From NCBI GenBank assembly GCA_001600695.1, contig BCKQ01000001.1, forward strand, positions 189,916 to 253,915: a DNA stretch of 64,000 nt. The letters are read 5' to 3'. Shown here one piece after another: positions 9,993-20,485 of this stretch. This DNA is from Ascoidea asiatica. Its lineage: Eukaryota > Ascomycota > Saccharomycetes > Ascoideales > Ascoideaceae. Within the stretch, counting starts at the first letter, position 1, and each line of letters begins with the position of its first letter. The notes beneath the pieces were generated by a model. That model worked only from the letters and a program-made list of their open reading frames with translations, made no database searches and was not told where the DNA came from. The position numbers and the translations under genes are program-made.

Positions 9993-11289
9993 TTTTATAA
10001 TTGTGATTGTGATTGTGATTGTGATTGATTCATATGTAGGTTTGTTCTAATACTATTTCTAGCTACACTTCTTATCACACTCATCAATTGCTTTTATCTC
10101 TTCATCATTCCTTCATTAACTGAATTGATTGTTGTCTATCATTATTGTTGTTATTGTTGTTGTGCTTGTTTCCTGGTGGTGAGCTGTAATCTATTACCAG
10201 AGCTGTGGATCTTCCTCTTCCAGCAACTTCACTTCTTTCTTTTTCCTTCAAGCCCTGCACGGGATTCGATTTCACTTTCACTTTCACTTTTACTTTTACT
10301 TTTAGTGTAGTTTTGGTTTGGGTTTTACTTTTAGGAATTTCAATGTCAGTTTCAATGTCAGTTTCAATGCCCATTTCAAGGTCCATTTCTAGGTCAATTT
10401 CCAGCTGATAAAGGAATGAAGCATGAAATATCAAATAGAAACCAGAAAACCCGAAGAATCTCTGCAAATTTTCACATAGAAAGTAACAGGAGAATTATTG
10501 CTAGTAATAACATCAACTGTAAGCAATGTGATCAATCATGTAAATATAACCCAATGCAATTACAAATACAATTATATTACAAATAAATACAATTACAAAT
10601 ACAGATAAATAAATAAATTAAAAAATAATCAATGACAATTTCCCATTCCAATTCCAATTCCAGTTTGCCACAATTTTAATTCAACTCTGTTCAACTTTTA
10701 ACTTAATGTTAATGTTAACTTAACTTGACTTGACTCAAAACAAAAGACGTAGTAAATAAAATTAATGAATTGTAAATTACTCAAAAGAAGTTGAATAATC
10801 AACTTTAGTTGTAATTACTTTTGAATTTTATTATTTTTGACAACTTTAATCAATCCATTTTTGATTTTGAATTTGAATTTGAGTTCAAATGTATATATAT
10901 ATATTATATATATATTATATATTACTATAATATTTAATAATACAACTACAATTAAATTGAATAAATTTATCGAAAAATCGAATTGAATTAAAACATCACT
11001 ATATAAATTATAAAAAGATTAGAAAAAACAAGAAAAAAATTGAAAATAAAATTAAAATTATATCTAAAAGTCCATTTTTATAAATAAATAAATAAATAAA
11101 AGAGAAGTGAATAAAAATTGAAACAAAAGATGAAAAAACAAAAAGATGATGATAATAGATAATAAAAATAGATGAGAATTAAATTGATTATGATTATGAT
11201 TATGATTATGATAATCATAATCATAATCATAATGAAAATGACATGAATAACATGATAAATTTACTTGAATTTATATTATATAATACTTT
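9993..11289. other. Intergenic region: APS1 promoter with hexamer repeats and a GC-richer island
   Basis: Starts with about five units of GTGATT (10003-10027) in the presumed APS1 5' leader. Positions 10110-10460 form a GC-richer, pyrimidine-biased island on the plus strand with CTTTCA and TTCAATGTCAG repeats. A 120-residue open frame crosses this island on the minus strand, but it is purely repetitive. The remainder to 11289 is AT-rich and includes a perfect palindrome described separately. Confidence 0.4.
11187..11233. repeat. Perfect 23-bp inverted repeat with a 1-nt loop
   Basis: Arms 11187-11209 and 11211-11233 are exact reverse complements, built from ATTATG and its complement, around a single G at 11210. 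The element lies 57 bp beyond the stop codon of the Asn-rich unknown gene. It could form a hairpin in the 3' untranslated region of that transcript or a cruciform in the DNA. Confidence 0.85.
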
Positions 11290-12045
11290 TTAATTTTGTT
11301 TAATTAAAGTCTTTGTAGTTTCAGGTTTTGTTATTTTATTATGTGTAATATCATTAACTATTCTTCTTTTATTTCTTAACTTTTTATTATTATTATTATT
11401 ACTCTTCTTTTTATTACTGCTTTTTTTATCTTCTAAAGATTTCTTTCTATTCTTTAATAAACTAAGATGTAAATATTTTCTTAAAACTGAATAATCAATA
11501 CCAATTTTTTCATTACCACCATTATTATCATTATCATTATTATTATTATTATCATTATCATATGGAACCAATTTAAAATTATTTTTTTGTAATAAGTAAA
11601 TAAAATAATCATAATCAATATTTGATTTAATAAAATTTTCTGGATTAATATCTAAACTAGCATATTCAAAATCTATTAAATCTAATGGATTTTTTTTAAT
11701 AAAATTATTTAAAATTGCAGCTTTTGTTAAATAATTTCCATTATTTTTTATATTATTAATATTATTATTATTATTATTAATGATTTTTTTTGAATTTATT
11801 TTATTATTAAATTTTTTTTTATTTAATTTTTGATTATTTTTATTTTGAATTGATAAAAATTTAATAATTTTTCTAATTTTTTTTAATCTTAATAATTGAT
11901 TTAATTCTAAATTTTTATATGGTCCATCATTGATATTAATAAAATTTGGTTCAAGAGTATTCGGATTAAATATTAAAGAAAAATTTAAAGAAACTTTTGG
12001 AGTTGATAAACAATTACTTGAAGTTTCTGAAGTTGTTGAAGTCAT
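11290..12045 (-). CDS. Asn/Lys-rich protein of unknown function
   Basis: A 251-residue protein that I do not recognise. The first 70 residues and two middle blocks (about 105-165 and 185-205) have normal composition; the rest is poly-Asn, Asn/Asp or Lys-rich. The N-terminus is Ser/Thr-rich with an STPKVS site. A basic C-terminus (RNKRRIV) could act as a nuclear localisation signal. No signal peptide or transmembrane helix is seen. It is divergent from CDC27 and shares its 1.8-kb upstream region, which carries an MCB cluster, so cell-cycle control is possible but unproven. The low complexity leaves some doubt that it is a functional gene, although the non-repetitive blocks argue for one. Confidence 0.55.
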   Translation of the reverse strand: MTSTTSETSSNCLSTPKVSLNFSLIFNPNTLEPNFININDGPYKNLELNQLLRLKKIRKIIKFLSIQNKNNQKLNKKKFNNKINSKKIINNNNNNINNIKNNGNYLTKAAILNNFIKKNPLDLIDFEYASLDINPENFIKSNIDYDYFIYLLQKNNFKLVPYDNDNNNNNDNDNNGGNEKIGIDYSVLRKYLHLSLLKNRKKSLEDKKSSNKKKSNNNNNKKLRNKRRIVNDITHNKITKPETTKTLIKQN

Positions 12046-12070
12046 TATTGAAAAGTTGTATTAATGTATT

Positions 12071-12130
12071 ATTCTATAATATATTCTATGATATATTCTA
12101 TGATATATTCTATGATATATTTTATAATAT
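12071..12130. repeat. Five tandem 12-bp AT-rich units
   Basis: The unit ATTCTATGATAT is repeated three times exactly (12083-12118), flanked by variants ATTCTATAATAT (12071-12082) and ATTTTATAATAT (12119-12130). It ends 25 bp upstream of the ATG of the minus-strand Asn-rich gene, so it lies in its proximal promoter or leader. Confidence 0.85.
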
Positions 12131-13249
12131 ATATAATATAATATTATTCTTCTTTAGTATTAATAATTATTATTTATAATAAAACAGTTTAAAAAGTAAA
12201 GAGTGAGTGAGAATAATAATGTATAATATAGAATGTAGAATGTAAAGAATAAAAGAGAAAGTAAAGAGGAAATTAAAAAAGGGAGAATATTATATCTTTA
12301 TATATGATATATGATATATGATATATAAATTGTATATTGTGTTTTGTATTATAAATATTATAAACAGGTAAGTGTATAGGATTATAAAATTATAAACTTA
12401 TATTGCTGATTAAAATTTTTTCAAATTAGAGAGAGGTAAAGAATAAGTAGTAGATTTAATTAATAATTGAAATGTATTTGTATTTCAAATATATTAGTAT
12501 GAGAGAATATTCTATTTTATATTATTCACTTTTATTTTTGATATTGGATATTAGATATTAGATATTAGATATTAGATATTATATATTATATATTATATAT
12601 TAGATATTGATATTTAGTTATGAAATAAATAACCCTTTTGTCATTAGTTGAAATAAATTATAAGTTATATATTAATTATTATTTGATAATGAAATTAGAA
12701 AACAGGTGAATCATAATTTTAGTTAAAATCCTTTTATTGATACAGATATTAATACCATGTTGAAATTAATCCTTTGAATATTATTAGTATCGGTAATATT
12801 ATATTATATTACTTTATATTATATTATATTATTATGATTATCATATTATATATTATTTTATAAATATTATGGTTAAGTGGTTACTTGCTAATGGAGATTA
12901 GTTATTCAATGGGTTGTTGAATGGTTGTTGGTGAATAATAACTTATGGAGACTGTAACTCATGTGGGTTTGCTTGAATATGTTGGATATGTTAAGTGCTA
13001 AGTGCTATGTGATATTATTGTGATTGTACGTTTCAGTGTTTGTTCCTTTTAGGAATATTAAAACTTATTGATTATTCGAAAACAGACGAATTTTTTATAA
13101 ATAAAAAACTTTCTTTATGAAAATACTCATTTGCCAGTGGTTTGCGAGTGGTTTGTGAGTAGTAAATTTTCACTTGGTTAGCAAATGTCTGGTGTTGCTT
13201 TTGCTTTGCTCACCCTTTTATTATATTCGACTTTGGCGTTGGTGTCGGG

Positions 13250-13321
13250 ACGCGTGATCTACCCGTGACTGACGCGTGATTTTCTAGCGATTTGGTCGCA
13301 ATTTTGATTACTGTCACGCGT
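13250..13321. promoter_or_regulatory. Cluster of three MCB (ACGCGT) elements
   Basis: ACGCGT occurs at 13250-13255, 13272-13277 and 13316-13321. All three share the longer word GACGCGTGA, the third in inverse orientation. ACGCGT is the classical binding site of the G1/S factor MBF (Mbp1-Swi6). I noticed no other ACGCGT in the window. The cluster lies about 570-640 bp upstream of the CDC27 ATG and about 1.2 kb upstream of the divergent Asn-rich gene. Confidence 0.65.
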
Positions 13322-13359
13322 CTCAGGTCGAAAAAGAAGCCTCCGCAATGGATTCACCC

Positions 13360-13411
13360 AGGATCAACACGGATTAATCTAGAATAATCTAGGATCAGCA
13401 CGGATAATCCG
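13360..13411. repeat. Duplicated about 21-bp block in the CDC27 upstream region
   Basis: AGGATCAACACGGATTAATC (from 13360) recurs as AGGATCAGCACGGATAATCC (from 13391), 31 bp apart. It sits between the MCB cluster and CDC27 and may hold paired CGGAT-type regulator sites. No factor is assigned. Confidence 0.5.
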
Positions 13412-13885
13412 CGGATATCACTCAAGCGCGTACCCATGCTTTATTCCGTAACAGTCTGTGTAGGTAAATTACTCCTACATACACCGACAGAACATCCGTA
13501 CTTCTGGCGTCATCTCATTCACGTGACTGTTTGTGTTTTTGTTCAGTTTCAAAGCTTTGTTTTGTTTTGTTTTCTTCTTCTGCTGCCTCTGCTGCTTTTG
13601 CTTCTTCTGCTGATTCTTCTTCTTTCTCTGAGTGCTCCTTTCCTTGATTCTTCTGCTTCTTTTGCTTTTCAATTGAATACTCTCAATTCTAAACGCCCAT
13701 TGAGCTGTTTCTTTCTTTCTTTAATGCCTGTTTTCAACCGCTACTGATATTTTACTAAGCAAAATCTTTTTCAAAAGAGAACTACTTATAACTTCAATAA
13801 CAATTACAATCACCATCAATATATTAATATATCAATATATTAAATAATCATAAAGAAATCAAATATTAGTTCTTCTTATTTCAAA

Positions 13886-14743
13886 ATGAGTGTTCAGGAT
13901 TATACAATTCATCAATTGAAATCGACGATATGGTATTGTCTAGATAATGATCTTCTAGAAAGTGCTGAATTTAACGCCGAAAGATTACTTACAATAACAA
14001 ATAATAACAATAATTCAATAAATAATAATATTAATAATAATAATAATAATACTAATAATATAAACATAAATTCAAGTAATAACAATAATATTATTTCAAA
14101 TACAAAACTCAATTTAAACAATAAATTAAATTCAATTGATCCAAATATTTCAAATCTAAATTCAAATTCAAATTCAAATTCAAATTCAAATCCTCAATCT
14201 CAATCTCAATATCTTGATTCTTTATATCTTTATGGTTTAGTTTTATATAAATTAAGAAAATATAAATCTGCTTTTAATATATGTTCAGATTATTTAAATA
14301 TTGGTTGTGCATATATTTATGCAAAATGTTCTTTAATCTTAGGTCTAGAAAATGATGGTATTCAAGCTTTATTACAAATTTTAAATTCTTCAAAATTTAA
14401 TAATAATTTTAATAAAAATGATTATTATTATCCTTTAAATAATACTTTTGAATTAAATTATTATCCAAGATATTCAATACCTGATATTCCTGCAATTTAT
14501 TCTTTATTAGGTAAATTATTTCAAAAATCTGGTGATTTTAAAAAAAGTGCAATTTATCATACAAATGCAATTAAATTAAATCCATATTTATTTGAATCTT
14601 TTGAAGATTTATCTAAAATGGGTATAAATATTAAAACAAATTCAATTTTTAAACCAAAAAATTTAATTGAAATTATTAATAATCAAATTACAAATCAAAA
14701 TACAAATCAAAATTCAAATTTAAATCAAATTCAAAATGATTCA

Positions 14744-14774
<31 letters not shown>

Positions 14775-16390
14775 TTAATAATATTAATAATCTCAATTAT
14801 AATACAAATACAACTGATTTTAATACTCCTTTACAAAATAGAAAAAAAATGTTATTCTCAAATTCTTCTTTATCTCAATCAAATTTACCTCCAATGAATC
14901 CAAAAACTTTTTTCAATAAACAATCTTCTAATCAATATAATCAAAATAATTCAATAAATAATTCAATAAATAATTCTATAAATAATTCATTAAACAATTC
15001 AAATATTCCAGATCAACAATCTTCTCAAAAAGAATTTCAAACTCCAATTTCAAAACCAAGATTAATTAATAGTATTTCAAGTAATTTATCAAATAATATT
15101 TTAGATAATTCTTTAAATACTTCTTCAGCTAGAAAATTAAGATCTTCAACTCTTTTAAATTCCGCAAGAAAATCTGCTAAAGTTTCTTCAAGATTAACTA
15201 ATTTCACAAATAGTAATAACACTAATAATAATCATCATAATGCTAATATTATCAATATTACTAATACAAACAATAATAATAATGTTAATAATAGTAATTT
15301 AAGTATAATGAATAATGTAAATAATTTAGCTGATATTAGTATTTCTTCAAATATTAATATTCCATACGTATCATCTTTAAATCTTTTAAAAAAAGATAAT
15401 ATTCAACAAGCTGAAAATAATTTAATTACTTTATATTCAATTTTCGCAAAAGGTTTAAAATCAATGAATAAATATGATTCTTTTAAAGCAATTAGAATCT
15501 TTAATTCATTACCTGATAATCATTTAAATTCAATTTATGTTTTAAGTAAATTAGCAAAATTAAATTTTGAAATTATTAATTATTCAAAATCTGAAAATTA
15601 TTTTATTAAAATTAGAAATTTAGATAGAACAAGAATTAAAGATATGGAAATTTATTCAACTTTATTATGGCATTTACATAAAGAAAATGAATTAAGTTAT
15701 TTAGCTCATGAATTATATGAAATTAATAAAAATACTCCAGAAACTTGGTGTACTATTGGTAATTTATTTTCTTTAATTAGAGAACCTGAAGAAGCAATAA
15801 AATGTTTTAAAAGAGCTATTCAAATTGATCCAAATTTTTCTTATGCTTATACTTTACAAGGTCATGAACATGCTTCAAATGATGCTTATGAAAATGCTTT
15901 ACAATGTTTTAGAAGTGCTTTATTATATCATCCAAGACATTATAATGCTTTATATGGTATTGGCAAAGTTTATTTAAATCTTGGTGATAATATTAGAGCG
16001 GAATATTATTTTAGAAAAGCAAGTTCAATTAATCCATTAAATGTAATTTTAACATGTTGTGTTGGAATGGTTTTAGAAAGATTAGGTAAAAGAGAAGAAG
16101 CTTTAAAACAATATGAATTAGCTAATGAAATTCAACCTTTAGCTCCATTAGCTCTATTTAAAAAAGCTCAATTATTATTTGTTTTATCAAGATATCAAGC
16201 TTCAATGATAGAATTTGAAAAATTAAAAGAAATTGCACCTGATGAAGCAACTGTTCATTTTCTTTTAGCACAATTGTATAAGATTTTGAATAGAAAAATT
16301 GATGCTATTAAAGAATTCACTGTTGCTTTAAATCTTGATCCAAAAGGTAGTCATTTAATCAAAGAAGCAATGGAAAGTATAAATTCATAA
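13886..16390 (+). CDS. CDC27: Anaphase-promoting complex subunit Cdc27/Apc3 (TPR protein)
   Basis: An 834-residue protein with the Cdc27 architecture: an N-terminal TPR block (about 1-40 and 105-235), a long Asn/Ser-rich disordered linker (about 265-500), and a C-terminal array of TPRs (about 505-834). The C-terminal repeats include the family-typical ETWCTIGNLFSL, FSYAYTLQGHEH and RHYNALYGIGKVYLNLG. Cdc27 is a scaffold of the APC/C ubiquitin ligase and its C-terminal TPR superhelix binds the IR tail of Cdh1/Cdc20. A poly-Asn insert near residues 42-75 splits the N-terminal domain. Length is similar to S. cerevisiae Cdc27 (758). The ATG at 13886 starts directly with the conserved N-terminal helix. 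It converges on the reductase pseudogene. MCB elements upstream suggest G1/S-linked transcription. Confidence 0.93.
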
Positions 16391-17215
16391 TAAAATTTTA
16401 AAACTTTTTAATAATATGAAAATCAAAGAAAATTAATAAACCTTGAAATTCAATTTATGCTCAAATAAAAACCAATTTAAAGAAGCTGACTACGATAATT
16501 ATTATCATGATGTGGGTTAAAATTATCTGTTTCCATGACAATTGAAACCATATCTCAATTCATATTAATACAAGGTATTATTGTATGTGATGAACATTTA
16601 TGTTTGACTTTATATTGCAATATTTTTACTTTTAAAATATGTGTATCATAGATTTGATAACTAGAAATTATTTTTGAAGGCTTATAATGTTAATTAACAA
16701 TGAAAAAATTAAAGAAAAGTTTCTAAATAATGTGCACAAGGTAAACAAATCCTTCCATGAATATCATAAGAAATGAATTTTTCTCAATATGATAGATATT
16801 GTACATTATTATTATTTCATTAGATAAATCAAAATAAATATTCCAAACTAATAAATATTTCATCATAGATATAAACTGTAGAAACCAGTTTAAAATTAGG
16901 AAAAAATTGATTCCGAAAAGTACTATTGTATTAGTTGAGCACATCACATTCACTCGACAAGACTAAAATGGAAATTATTATTTCGGGCAAGAACGTTTGT
17001 TAATCTTTTTAAATGATTTAAGAATTTTACAAAAGGGTACATCAAATGGTGAATAGGAAATCAACTTACTTTCAAAAAATTTTATTTTTTATTATTATAT
17101 AAAACATTATAATTATGTAAAATTTCAATTGAAATCTAAATAATTTTGACTTACATTAAAATATAAACAGCAGTACAGAGAATTGAAAACTAAAAAATTT
17201 ATAAATCTATAAATT
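16391..17215. other. Convergent intergenic region
   Basis: AT-rich 3' DNA between CDC27 and the reductase pseudogene. A 76-residue hydrophobic open frame on the minus strand (16723-16953) has no recognisable features. No GC-richer island is present, unlike the promoter-containing gaps. Confidence 0.45.
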
Positions 17216-18280
17216 TTAAGCTTTATGATCAAGAATTTGTTTAACAGAATCATGAGTCATCTCCTCTAAAGTTTTTAATTTGAAATCAATTGTATTTAAG
17301 GTTTTTGAATTATCAAAATAGAAAAGACTTTTAGTTATTTCTGGAGAATCAATTAAATCAGGTTGACCTTTTGCAATTTTACCATTTAATTGTGGGAAAT
17401 CTTTATTGATTATATTTAAAATCTTTTGATCAGAGAAATATTCACTTGCAATAAATAATCTTTTACCATTAGAGCTATCGTTTTCAATAGCAAATAAATG
17501 AGCTTTAGCAATATCTCTAACATCAACACCTACACCAACATTATCTTTGAAAAGTTTATCATCTTTTGGATCAGAATGTAATAAAGTATTAATAATTTCA
17601 GCAGAAGTATTTAAATTTTTATTATCTAAAGAATCTTCAAATAATTGTGGACCAAATATATAAACTGGTAAAACAGTAGTTAAGGTAAAATTAATTTTTT
17701 TATCATTTTCTTTAATAAAATCCCAAGCAGAAGATTCTGCATATTTTTTTGAAGAACAATAAGCAGTTAATTCATTATTTCTTGCAACTGACCAATCCAT
17801 TGTATTTCAAACAGATTCATCATGAATGAAAGATTTATCACCAGCTTTATCGAATTGCATAACAGCTGCAAATGAAGAAGTTACAACAACTTTTTTAACA
17901 TTTTTACCAAATTCTTTAATAGCATTTAACATACTAAGAGTACCATTAACAGCAGGTTTCAAAAATGCATCATCATTATTTGAATCTGAACCAAATGAAA
18001 ATGGAGAAGCAGTATGTAAAACATAATCAATTTCTGGATGATTTTTAATAGAATCATCAAAAGCACCTAAAACTGAAATATCTTTAACAATTTCAAAAGA
18101 TAAATGAATTTTAGAACCACTGAATTTTTTTGTAAATTGTTTAGTTAATTTGTCAGCTTTTTCTGTTGATCTTACAGTACCAATAACTTTATAACCTTTT
18201 GTTAATAATTGATCAAGGATATGTAAAGCAATAAAACCTGAGGCACCTGATAATAAGACTGTTTTATCTGAGAAAGACTT
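17216..18280 (-). pseudogene. GRE2-like NADPH-dependent aldehyde/ketone reductase, broken by a nonsense codon and a lost start codon
   Basis: Reading minus from about 18280 gives one uninterrupted frame with GRE2-family features: the Rossmann motif LLSGASGFIALHI, VLHTASPF, VVVTSSFAAV, the catalytic AYCSSKKYAE (YxxxK) and VDVRDIAKAHL. Two lesions are visible. The codon at 18278-18280, where MSFSDKT... would start, is AAG instead of ATG, with no in-frame ATG upstream before a stop. Codon 158 (17807-17809) is TGA, in place of the Trp expected in an ESVWN-like segment. No frameshift separates the halves, and full length would be about 354 codons (Gre2 has 342). A minus-strand TATAAAA remains at 18440-18446. 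The intact 3' open frame (17216-17800) lacks the nucleotide-binding domain. Two sequencing errors or a polymorphic null allele are alternatives. Confidence 0.82.
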
Positions 18281-19471
18281 AATTGAAGATGAAAAAAGTT
18301 GAAAAATAAGTAATTGATAATTAATTAAAGTGAATTGATAAAAATATAAAGTTTATTTATTATTTATTGATTGTTAATAGACAATAAAATTGAATTGAAG
18401 AAAAATAGAATTCATCATTAGTGAAGAATATCTCATTCCTTTTATAATGATAATTACAATTAATGGATTACTAATTTGATTCCATTCAAAGTTTATTTCT
18501 TGGAATTCAGGGAAAACAAAAGCAAGTGAAGAATCTATTTGTACTATGAATAAACATAAATCCAGCCTAGTTAAAAACTACTTACAAATGTACTGAAATA
18601 AACTATCGTTTCGCTAGAATTTCTACAGACTTTCAGAGGGCATTTCTCTGTTTTTCTTATTCGAGATGCTTCTTTTTCGAGCTTCTTTCAAATTTGACGT
18701 TTCTGCTCATTTCCACACCTTGCGATTAACGCTTTTTAGCTTGCTCTCGCAAATAACGGTTTCAACCAGTTTCTGGATAAATATCGCCATCCGAATCCAA
18801 TTCCAATTCCAATTTGATTTTAGATTCAGATTCAAATTCTTCTTGATATTCATGCTCTCCATATTAGCATAATAATACTTTTCTTTAACCTCTTTTACCA
18901 CCAGCACAAAACTCAATTCCATCTAAAATTGCTGGTTTTCTTTCTTTCTTTCTTTCAGCCATTGCCAAAAAAATGGCGATTACGTAATTTTGGAGACGAT
19001 CTGGAGATTTTTCCGTGTACAGTGATTGATTTAAGGATATTGTCCGCTTTCTTGCACTAAAAACCATGCTCAGGAATTGTATTCCGAATTTTTTGAGCAC
19101 AGCAACAGAAAAATGAAGAAGTAAATCTGTGAAGTTACTGGATAATAATTATTTTAACTAATTCGATAAATAAATCTCTGATTAATTCAATTATTAAATC
19201 TCTGATAAATCTCTGATTAATAATTGAATTAATCAGAAATTCTTAGTAAGTTATTTTATTTTAATAGGAAGAAGAAGAAGAAGGAGAACAAGAAACAATT
19301 TTATTTCTTTTTTTGGTTGTTAAAAAGTGTCAAATACAATCTTAGTTAGATAATATTATTATAAAGATATATTAAGCATATGTATTAGGATTATCTAAAA
19401 TATTAAAAATAATTTGAATGAAAAGCAATAGAGAGTGAAAAAAACAAAGTATATAAAGATTACTGAATTAA
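18281..19471. other. Intergenic region upstream of the reductase pseudogene
   Basis: Holds the leftover TATA-like site of the pseudogene (18440-18446), a GC-richer island at about 18600-19090 with no supported gene, and an inverted repeat (19177-19237). The end is the 3' side of the TauD-like gene. Confidence 0.4.
19177..19237. repeat. Inverted repeat with perfect 21-bp arms
   Basis: Arms 19177-19197 and 19217-19237 are exact reverse complements, separated by 19 bp. The left arm and spacer also contain three direct copies of an AAATCTCTGAT-like unit. It lies between the reductase pseudogene and the dioxygenase gene, about 235 bp beyond the stop of the latter. Confidence 0.85.
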
Positions 19472-20485
19472 TTATTTTTCAACATCTCTTGCAGCAACAC
19501 CTGGAGAAGTTAAAGAAATAGTTCTAATCATATGTCTAATTTCATCAGTATTATAATCTAAAGTTGCAGTATGAGAACAACTTCTTTGATCCCATAAACA
19601 AACAGTTCCATCTTCCCATGGAGCTCTACAATGGAAATCTTCAGCTTTAAGTAATTGATGTAAGAAATCAAGTAACCATTTATTTTCTTCTCTTTTTAAA
19701 CCTAAGATTTCTTGAGTTTGAATACCATTAAAGAATAAAGCTTTTTCTTTAGTAACAGGATGAACAATAACTAAAGGATGAATTGAGAAAGCTTCTTTTT
19801 TAGCACCAGCACCTAATCTAATTATTTCTTGTTCAGACCATTCACGATGTTTTGCATCTAAACTTTCTAGGAATTTTTGCATTGTTGGAGATAAAGCTTT
19901 AAAGATATGAGTATTTGAAGCAAAAATAGTATCACCACCACCATTTTTTGGTAATTCACATTCCCAAAAAAATGTTGCACCAGGTAATTCTTTTTCAAAA
20001 GTTTGATCAATATGCCATGCAATAAAAGAAACTCTATCACCCCATTTAGTTTTATTTGGAGCTTCAGGAGATGAATACATTGATTGCATTGTTGGATTTG
20101 CACCTTTTGGATAACCCATTGAAGGATGTTGATGTAAAGGACCAAAATGTGATACAATTTCATATTGTTTTTTTAATGGAATATCTTTAAAATCTTGTTT
20201 TCTAAAAAATAAACAACCTCTTTGAGCTAAGTATAAAGCAACTTCATTTAAACCATCTTCAGTTAATTCAGAAAGTTGAACACCTTCAATAACAGAACCA
20301 ATTCTTGGAGTTAATTCTTTATAACTTACACTTGCTTTTGATTTTGGAAATAAATTTGGAAAAGTTGGATCTGCTTTTAAACCAGGATCTTCAAAAGAGA
20401 AACCTTCATGTTGTTTTGAACCAACTTCACCAATTGAACGATGTTGTGGTAAATAATCTGGATATTTTGGGTTACTTGAAGACAT
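19472..20485 (-). CDS. TauD-family Fe(II)/2-oxoglutarate-dependent dioxygenase (JLP1-like)
   Basis: A 337-residue protein with the fungal TauD signature: YPDYLP near the N-terminus, then LTPRIGSVIEGVQLSEL and the RGCLFFRKQDF strand. The facial triad is visible as H158-x-D160 in WHIDQTFE and H305 in SCSHTATLDY, with R317 or R321 in RHMIRTI as the 2-oxoglutarate-binding arginine. The S. cerevisiae relative Jlp1 (412 residues) oxidises sulfonates to release sulfite for sulfur nutrition, but the family also has taurine- and alkylsulfate-type members, so the substrate is open. The protein is probably cytosolic, as no targeting signal is seen. A TATATAAAG-like site lies about 200 bp upstream (20688-20696, minus). 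The catalytic set looks complete. Confidence 0.88.
   Translation of the reverse strand: MSSSNPKYPDYLPQHRSIGEVGSKQHEGFSFEDPGLKADPTFPNLFPKSKASVSYKELTPRIGSVIEGVQLSELTEDGLNEVALYLAQRGCLFFRKQDFKDIPLKKQYEIVSHFGPLHQHPSMGYPKGANPTMQSMYSSPEAPNKTKWGDRVSFIAWHIDQTFEKELPGATFFWECELPKNGGGDTIFASNTHIFKALSPTMQKFLESLDAKHREWSEQEIIRLGAGAKKEAFSIHPLVIVHPVTKEKALFFNGIQTQEILGLKREENKWLLDFLHQLLKAEDFHCRAPWEDGTVCLWDQRSCSHTATLDYNTDEIRHMIRTISLTSPGVAARDVEK

Larger units (their letters stand above)
12046..13885. other. Divergent intergenic region between the Asn-rich gene and CDC27
   Basis: Contains five tandem 12-bp units at 12071-12130, other TA-rich minisatellite DNA (GATATAT units near 12303-12325 and TTAGATA units near 12540-12605), then a GC-richer island at about 13200-13740 with MCB motifs and a duplicated block. 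A CACGTG lies at 13520-13525. Pyrimidine-rich DNA follows at about 13555-13735. No coding sequence is supported. Confidence 0.5.

Noticed and set aside
10105-10467. 120-codon minus-strand frame upstream of APS1
   Set aside because: The translation is made of short repeats (EMDLEMGIETDIETDIE, KVKVKVKVK) and poly-Asn, and equally open frames exist on the other strand. It looks like repeat DNA in a promoter.
13436-13747. 103-codon frame in the CDC27 upstream island
   Set aside because: Pyrimidine-tract DNA that translates to poly-Leu/Phe, with an opposite-strand Lys/Gln-rich frame. No protein resemblance.
16723-16953. 76-codon hydrophobic frame between CDC27 and the reductase pseudogene
   Set aside because: AT-rich DNA readily gives Ile/Phe/Leu-rich frames. 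There is no recognisable domain or clear promoter.
17807-17809. TGA read as Trp (recoding) in the reductase frame
   Set aside because: Other genes in the window (the MNN4-like gene and IRS4/TAX4) end in TGA with no continuing homology, so TGA is a normal stop. The missing ATG also supports pseudogene status.
18666-19100. Small frames on both strands in the island upstream of the reductase pseudogene
   Set aside because: They overlap each other, are short, and have no homology that I recognise.
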